From assembly GCA_946414595.1 (NCBI GenBank), contig CAMKPE010000015.1:1-42611 (forward strand): a DNA stretch of 42,611 bases, given 5' to 3'. Of this stretch, positions 38,678-42,611 are shown in pieces. How positions within the stretch are numbered: the stretch's first letter is position 1; each line of letters starts with the position of its first letter. The notes under the pieces are model-generated. The model saw nothing but the letters and a program-made list of their open reading frames with translations. It searched no databases and was not told where the DNA came from. Source of the stretch: an uncultured Clostridium sp. (GTDB taxonomy: Bacteria > Bacillota_I > Bacilli_A > RF39 > UBA660). A program made the position numbers and the translations under genes.

Positions 38678-40276
38678 TTACAATACTGGTGAAACACCAG
38701 GTCCTATTGGAATACCAACTAAATAGAATACTACTGCTATAAATATCCAAGCTACACTTATAATTAAGCAATATGGATAAACAAACGACAATGCTTTTCT
38801 AATTGTAATTGGTTCTTTCTCTGTATTATATATGTTTAGGTATCCTAAGTAAATAACAAAATATGCAAGAAGTGGTGTAACACCCTTTGCCATTGAATCT
38901 CCTGCTCTAAATAAGAACTGAGTAAATTGTGGAGATATATTATTTTGCATTAATAAAGGTACTACTGCTGGAGAAAGTATTGTCCACTTAGTTACTTGTG
39001 TTGTAACAAATAGTCCTGATAATGCTATTAACACCATTACTGTTATTATTAAAGGAATACCAGAGAATGGTAAATGTTTTATTATTATTGATACAAATGC
39101 CACAATTACATTACCAATATTTGTTTTCTTAAATATTGCAATAAACTGTGATGCAAAGAAGATAAGTGCAAATAAATGCCCAACATCCTTTAAATAAGCA
39201 GATGCTTTTTCAACTAATTCTTTATCACTATTAATTGTTTTTGCTCCAATTGCATAAGCAATTCCCATAAGCATAAACATCATTGATATTAAGAAAGTAA
39301 ATCCATCTTGGAAGTATGAATTCTCACCAAACAACTGGTTAATATATGCTTTCTCTTTCATATCAAGTAGTAGTCCACTTCCAGGTAGTCCTGGTATTAA
39401 CATATATATGAAAAATAACAAGAATACTATAAAAGTAATTTGAGCATATTTTAATCCTTTTTTCTCTCTTACTTCTGCTTCTAATCTCTTTTGTTGTTCT
39501 TCTTCAACTTTTTCAATTTTTATTTCTCTTGTTTCACTATTAGTATCTTCATTTACTATTAAGTGATATCTTCCAACTCTTTTAGCCACAACAGTTTCTA
39601 CAACGCGTGTACCTACAAAAGACAATACTATTGAAGATGCTATTATTGCAAAAAGGTTAGATAATAAACTAACGTGGAATTCAGTATCTACTAATGTAGC
39701 AGCGCTTTGAGTAAGTGGCACTAAATTTATTTCAGCACTTCCAGCAAATATTGTAATTCCATAACCAAAAGCAACTCCGCAGAATGTTGCTGTTATACCT
39801 AACAATGGGTTTCTTCCATTTGCTAAGAATACGAGTGCTGATAAAGGAATCAAAATAACGTATCCTACTTCATTAATAATACTTGAAATTGTTGCTACAA
39901 ATATAAATATGAATGTTAATGTCTTGTTGTTAATCTTTAATGTTCCTCTTTTGATAAATGTATCAATTAACCCACTTGCATGTGCAACCGATACACCAAT
40001 TAGTCCAATAAGTAACGTACTTAATGGGGTAAACGATACAAAGTTCTTTGCCGCATTACTAATCAAATACTTAATGCCCTCATAGTTTAACAGATTTTGA
40101 ACTGTTACAGTAACTTTATCTACTACTCCAGGTCCAATAACCTTATAGTAAGTTGCTTGTATTTGAAATAGTGATAGAAAGAAACTTAATACCATTACAA
40201 AAATAGTCATAATTATAAATGCAGTAATAGGATGAAATGAATATTTTTTTAAATGTATTTTTTTTCTATTTTTCAT
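38678..40276 (-). CDS. AbgT-family transporter
   Basis: 532 residues with about 11-12 membrane helices. AbgT members take up p-aminobenzoyl-glutamate in E. coli, and some act as sulfonamide/drug efflux pumps. Family marks are HPITAFIIMTIFVMVLSFFL near the start, GTRVVETVVAKRVGRY, a charged cytosolic loop (near residues 235-275), INEVGYVILIPLSALVF and the late AGDSMAKGVTPLLAYFV. Substrate not predictable from sequence. It is inserted between DUF951 and ychF, a place where Bacillus has other genes. TTAGGAGC before the ATG. Confidence 0.9.
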   Translation of the reverse strand: MKNRKKIHLKKYSFHPITAFIIMTIFVMVLSFFLSLFQIQATYYKVIGPGVVDKVTVTVQNLLNYEGIKYLISNAAKNFVSFTPLSTLLIGLIGVSVAHASGLIDTFIKRGTLKINNKTLTFIFIFVATISSIINEVGYVILIPLSALVFLANGRNPLLGITATFCGVAFGYGITIFAGSAEINLVPLTQSAATLVDTEFHVSLLSNLFAIIASSIVLSFVGTRVVETVVAKRVGRYHLIVNEDTNSETREIKIEKVEEEQQKRLEAEVREKKGLKYAQITFIVFLLFFIYMLIPGLPGSGLLLDMKEKAYINQLFGENSYFQDGFTFLISMMFMLMGIAYAIGAKTINSDKELVEKASAYLKDVGHLFALIFFASQFIAIFKKTNIGNVIVAFVSIIIKHLPFSGIPLIITVMVLIALSGLFVTTQVTKWTILSPAVVPLLMQNNISPQFTQFLFRAGDSMAKGVTPLLAYFVIYLGYLNIYNTEKEPITIRKALSFVYPYCLIISVAWIFIAVVFYLVGIPIGPGVSPVL

Positions 40277-40284
40277 ATATGCTC

Positions 40285-40470
40285 CTAACTAACTATTTTT
40301 TTAACTTTTTTATTAAACTCTATTCTAGGCATCATTACAATTCTAGAGCATTTTGTACATTTTAGTTTAACATCTGCTCCAACTCTTACAACTTCCCATA
40401 GATTCTCACCACAAGGATGTCCTTTTTTCATTGTAACAATTGTTCCTATCTCTACTTTCTTTTCGTCCAT
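40285..40470 (-). CDS. DUF951 family protein
   Basis: 61 residues. The sequence IGTIVTMKKGHPCGENLWEV with LKCTKCSRIVMMPRIEF is the DUF951 signature. Three Cys (CGEN, CTKC) may bind zinc. Function unknown; in many Firmicutes the gene lies beside parB near the origin, as here. It starts 3 bases after the parB stop and 8 bases before abgT. Confidence 0.88.
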   Translation of the reverse strand: MDEKKVEIGTIVTMKKGHPCGENLWEVVRVGADVKLKCTKCSRIVMMPRIEFNKKVKKIVS

Positions 40471-40473
40471 ATT

Positions 40474-41358
40474 TTATTCACCAATATTTAATATTTCTAA
40501 TATTCTATTTAAATCATTATCATTAGTAAATGAAATACTGATCTTGTTAGAGCTAATTTTAACTTTAGTTCCTAATTTTTCACACATAGTGTTTTGAACA
40601 TATTCATATTTATTGTTTTGTTTTACTTTAATTTTATGTGTCTTTTTAATAGATTCATCTTTAGATACATCTTCTATATCTCTAACGTTTAAGTTCTCGT
40701 TAATAATTCTATTAGCAAGTCTTATAACTTCTTCTTTATCTTCCATCTTACTTAATACTCTTGCATGAGACATAGATATTTTGTCTTCTATAATCATATC
40801 TTTAACTTCTTCTGGAAGATTTAAAAGTCCTAACATGTTTGTTATATGGCTTCTACTCTTACCTAATCTTTTAGCAAGTTCTTCTTGAGTAACTTTCATA
40901 GTATCAAGTAAATTTTTATAAGCCATAGCTTCTTCTATAGAGTTTAAGTTTTCTCTTTGTAAGTTTTCAAGTAAGGCAATTTCCATCATTTCTTGATCAG
41001 TGAAATCTCTTACTATAGCAGGTATTTTTTCAATACCGGCAATCTTACAAGCTTTAACTCTTCTTTCTCCTGCGATTATTTCATAACCTTTAATTGAACT
41101 TTTCTTAACAATAATTGGTTGGAAAATACCATGTTCTTTTATTGAATTAGCAAGTTCCATTAATTTTTCTTCATCAAATACTTTTCTTGGCTGATAAGGA
41201 TTTGGTCTTAATTCATCTACAGGTAATTCAACAATTTCATCTTTTGAACTTGAATCTAGTATCTTTTCTTCAATTTGATCAAAATTAATTTGCTCATTAT
41301 TAAATAATTCTTCCAATCCCTTTCCTAAAGCTCTTCTTTTATAAGTGTTATTGTCCAT
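40474..41358 (-). CDS. parB: Chromosome partitioning protein ParB/Spo0J
   Basis: About 294 residues. ParB binds parS sites and, as a CTPase clamp, spreads and loads SMC. Seen are LPVDELRPNPYQPRK near residue 43, the CTP-binding GERRVKACKIAG, the ALLENLQRENLNSIEEA motif and a helix-turn-helix with LAKRLGKSRSHITNMLGLL. It lacks none of the usual domains; the C-terminal part dimerises. I chose ATG 41356-41358; an in-frame TTG at 41365-41367 is possible. It overlaps parA by 11 bases. No parS-like palindrome was noticed in the window. Confidence 0.95.
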   Translation of the reverse strand: MDNNTYKRRALGKGLEELFNNEQINFDQIEEKILDSSSKDEIVELPVDELRPNPYQPRKVFDEEKLMELANSIKEHGIFQPIIVKKSSIKGYEIIAGERRVKACKIAGIEKIPAIVRDFTDQEMMEIALLENLQRENLNSIEEAMAYKNLLDTMKVTQEELAKRLGKSRSHITNMLGLLNLPEEVKDMIIEDKISMSHARVLSKMEDKEEVIRLANRIINENLNVRDIEDVSKDESIKKTHKIKVKQNNKYEYVQNTMCEKLGTKVKISSNKISISFTNDNDLNRILEILNIGE

Positions 41359-42133
41359 TTCTCTCAATCACTTCCTTCGCTAAATTTATATAAGCATCAG
41401 TTGCTCTACATTTTGGATCGTATGCAATTATTGGTTTTCCATGAGATGGAGACTCTGCAAGTCTAACAAGTCTTGGAATAATTGTATTATAAACTCTTTC
41501 TTTAAAGTACTTTCTTATTTCTTCAACCACTTCAAATCCTAAATTGGCTCTTGAATCTAACATAGTAAGTAATACACCTTCAATTTCAAGAGTTGGATTT
41601 AATTGTTTTTGTGCCATCATTATTGTATTTAACAATTGCATAATACCTTCAAGTGCCAAGAACTCACATTGAACTGGTATTATAACTGAATTTGATGCAG
41701 TTAGAGCATTAATTGTAATAATACTTAGTGATGGTGGGCAGTCTACGATAATATAATCATAATTATCCCTAATTGATTGAATTTTATTTTTTAATTGTGC
41801 TCCTTTAACAAAGTTAGGTTCTTCTTTAGATTTTTCGAAAAATTCAGTGTCTAATCCACTCAAATTAACTGTAGCTGGAATTAAATCCAATCTTTTATAT
41901 TGAGTATGAATAATAGCATCCTCAATATTACATTTTCCAGTTAATACATCGTAAATAGTTCTATCAATATCCCCTTTATTCATTCCTATACCTGTAGTGG
42001 TATTTCCTTGAGGATCTAAATCTAATAATAATACATTTTTACCTAAATAAGCTAAAGACGCAGATAAGTTAATGCTAGTAGTAGTTTTACCTACTCCACC
42101 TTTTTGATTAACTAAAGAAATCATTTTTCCCAT
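41348..42133 (-). CDS. parA: Chromosome partitioning ATPase ParA/Soj
   Basis: 261 residues. ParA/Soj is a deviant Walker ATPase that segregates origins with ParB and regulates DnaA. Deviant Walker A NQKGGVGKTTTSINL near residue 9, Walker A' LLLDLDPQGNTTTG and DCPPSLSIITINAL are intact. AAGGTGATG lies 3 bases before the ATG at 42131-42133. With parB downstream by overlap, this marks an origin-proximal location. A promoter with a nearby inverted repeat lies upstream. Confidence 0.96.
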   Translation of the reverse strand: MGKMISLVNQKGGVGKTTTSINLSASLAYLGKNVLLLDLDPQGNTTTGIGMNKGDIDRTIYDVLTGKCNIEDAIIHTQYKRLDLIPATVNLSGLDTEFFEKSKEEPNFVKGAQLKNKIQSIRDNYDYIIVDCPPSLSIITINALTASNSVIIPVQCEFLALEGIMQLLNTIMMAQKQLNPTLEIEGVLLTMLDSRANLGFEVVEEIRKYFKERVYNTIIPRLVRLAESPSHGKPIIAYDPKCRATDAYINLAKEVIERNGQ

Positions 42134-42173
42134 CTACATCACCTTCTTAACAACTTCTATATTATTTTATCAA

Positions 42174-42195
42174 ATTATAGTGGATTAATAAATCC
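42174..42195 (-). promoter_or_regulatory. parA promoter region with inverted repeat
   Basis: TATAAT (42174-42179, minus) is preceded by the inverted repeat GGATT-TATT-AATCC (42182-42195), in the spacer position. A repressor site overlapping the spacer would fit; the -35 box is not convincing. Confidence 0.4.
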
Positions 42196-42202
42196 TTTTT
42201 TA

Positions 42203-42246
42203 GAAAAAAAAGAAAGCATATACTTTTTTAAAACATATGCATCTTT
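42203..42246 (-). terminator. Terminator after the Pro/Ala-rich gene
   Basis: GCATAT (42235-42240, minus) pairs with ATATGC (42216-42221), extended by AAAG/CTTT with a bulge, followed by a run of T. Confidence 0.65.
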
Positions 42247-42267
42247 CATAACAATTTTTATAAGCTT

Positions 42268-42609
42268 TTATTTTTTATCTTTCTTGAAAATAATAGATAC
42301 TAAATAATTGCTCTTATTATCTATTTCGTCATAAATAACGTTAAATCCTTGAGCTTTCAAGTTATCAACAATTGTCTTTATTGATCCAACTGCTCCTGAA
42401 ATTTCCTTTTCACCAGATTTAATTTCTGTTAAAGGTGTTTTTGCTTTAACTACTGGTGCTGGAGCTGCTGCTGCAACTGGTGCTCCTGGTGTTGCAGGTG
42501 TTGGAGGTGCAACTGGTGCTGCTGCAGGTGTTGCCACAGGAGTTGGTGTTGCAGGCGCTGTTGTTCCAGGTGCTGGAGGTGGTGTCATTGGTCCTTGCCA
42601 TGTTACCAT
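42268..42609 (-). CDS. Pro/Ala-rich protein with a small C-terminal domain (may start outside the window)
   Basis: 113 residues if ATG 42607-42609 is the start; the frame is open to the window edge, so the true start could lie further right. Residues 1-50 are almost all Pro, Ala, Thr, Val and Gly (PATPTPVATPAAAPVAPP), predicted disordered. The rest reads KTPLTEIKSGEKEISGAVG then LKAQGFNVIYDEIDNKSNYL, a small folded-looking domain with a basic end. Not recognised. The base composition of the first part is clearly more GC-rich than its neighbours. It lies upstream of parA on the same strand, with a terminator between. Confidence 0.55.
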   Translation of the reverse strand: MVTWQGPMTPPPAPGTTAPATPTPVATPAAAPVAPPTPATPGAPVAAAAPAPVVKAKTPLTEIKSGEKEISGAVGSIKTIVDNLKAQGFNVIYDEIDNKSNYLVSIIFKKDKK

Positions 42610-42611
42610 TC

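Noticed and set aside
40474..42133. parS site near parB
   Set aside because: No 16-base TGTTTCACGTGAAACA-like palindrome was noticed in or around parAB.

Overview
The window reads as a chromosomal segment of a very AT-rich, low-GC Firmicute (Bacilli-like, possibly one of the uncultured genome-reduced gut Bacilli lineages; the assignment is by gene order and codon bias only). Supporting signs are strong AGGAGG/AGGTGAT ribosome binding sites, sigma-A-type promoters with many extended -10 boxes, and gene clusters known from Bacillus subtilis: rplK-nusG-secE, uvrB/uvrA-yvlD-lgt, ftsEX with a PcsB-like hydrolase, divIC-tilS-ftsH, rpsF-ssb-rpsR, and parAB-DUF951-ychF. prfB carries the classic programmed +1 frameshift at an in-frame TGA, so TGA is a stop here and the Mycoplasma code is excluded. 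The parAB pair at the right edge suggests oriC lies just beyond it. If so, the predominant minus-strand transcription is co-directional with replication, and the block at 14222-18404 is the only head-on one.

Layout from left to right. 1-1165: start of rplK with its L11-type leader, then nusG and secE. 1261-5908: lgt (with an unusual repeat-rich C-terminal tail), a YvlD-like membrane protein and uvrA. 5993-10324: uvrB followed by a hypothetical protein, a radical SAM/SPASM protein and an anchored surface protein. 10425-18404: an accessory region with a small acidic protein, an ADP-ribosyltransferase-like protein, a protein-kinase-like protein, five paralogous WXG100-like 'MSDG' proteins each with its own promoter and terminator, a small membrane protein, a two-domain glycosyltransferase and a 151-residue protein behind a perfect consensus promoter. 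18462-21266: ftsE-ftsX-pcsB-like. 21400-24473: prfB and a ClpC-like ATPase whose second AAA+ module has decayed. 24559-31434: YfcC-like transporter, RDD protein, dusB, ftsH, tilS, divIC. 31573-35109: rpsF-ssb-rpsR flanked by three related membrane-anchored extracellular proteins. 35179-38665: prs variant, P-loop kinase-like protein, glutamine amidotransferase, ychF. 38678-42609: AbgT transporter, DUF951, parB, parA and a Pro/Ala-rich protein that runs to the window edge.

The most noteworthy content is the MSDG/WXG-like family, with conserved N- and C-terminal signatures and a shared promoter pattern (TTTACA, 17 bp, GAYAAT). Four of the five have this promoter; the fifth has a different promoter with a GTATAC-GAAA-GTATAC hairpin in its leader. 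No type VII secretion machinery is visible in the window, so secretion of these proteins is inference. Other points of note are the ClpC-like protein with a dead D2 and an SD-sequestering hairpin, the three paralogs around the rpsF operon, and the Lgt tail. There are no tRNA or rRNA genes, transposases, CRISPR arrays or gene-free stretches above 300 bases.
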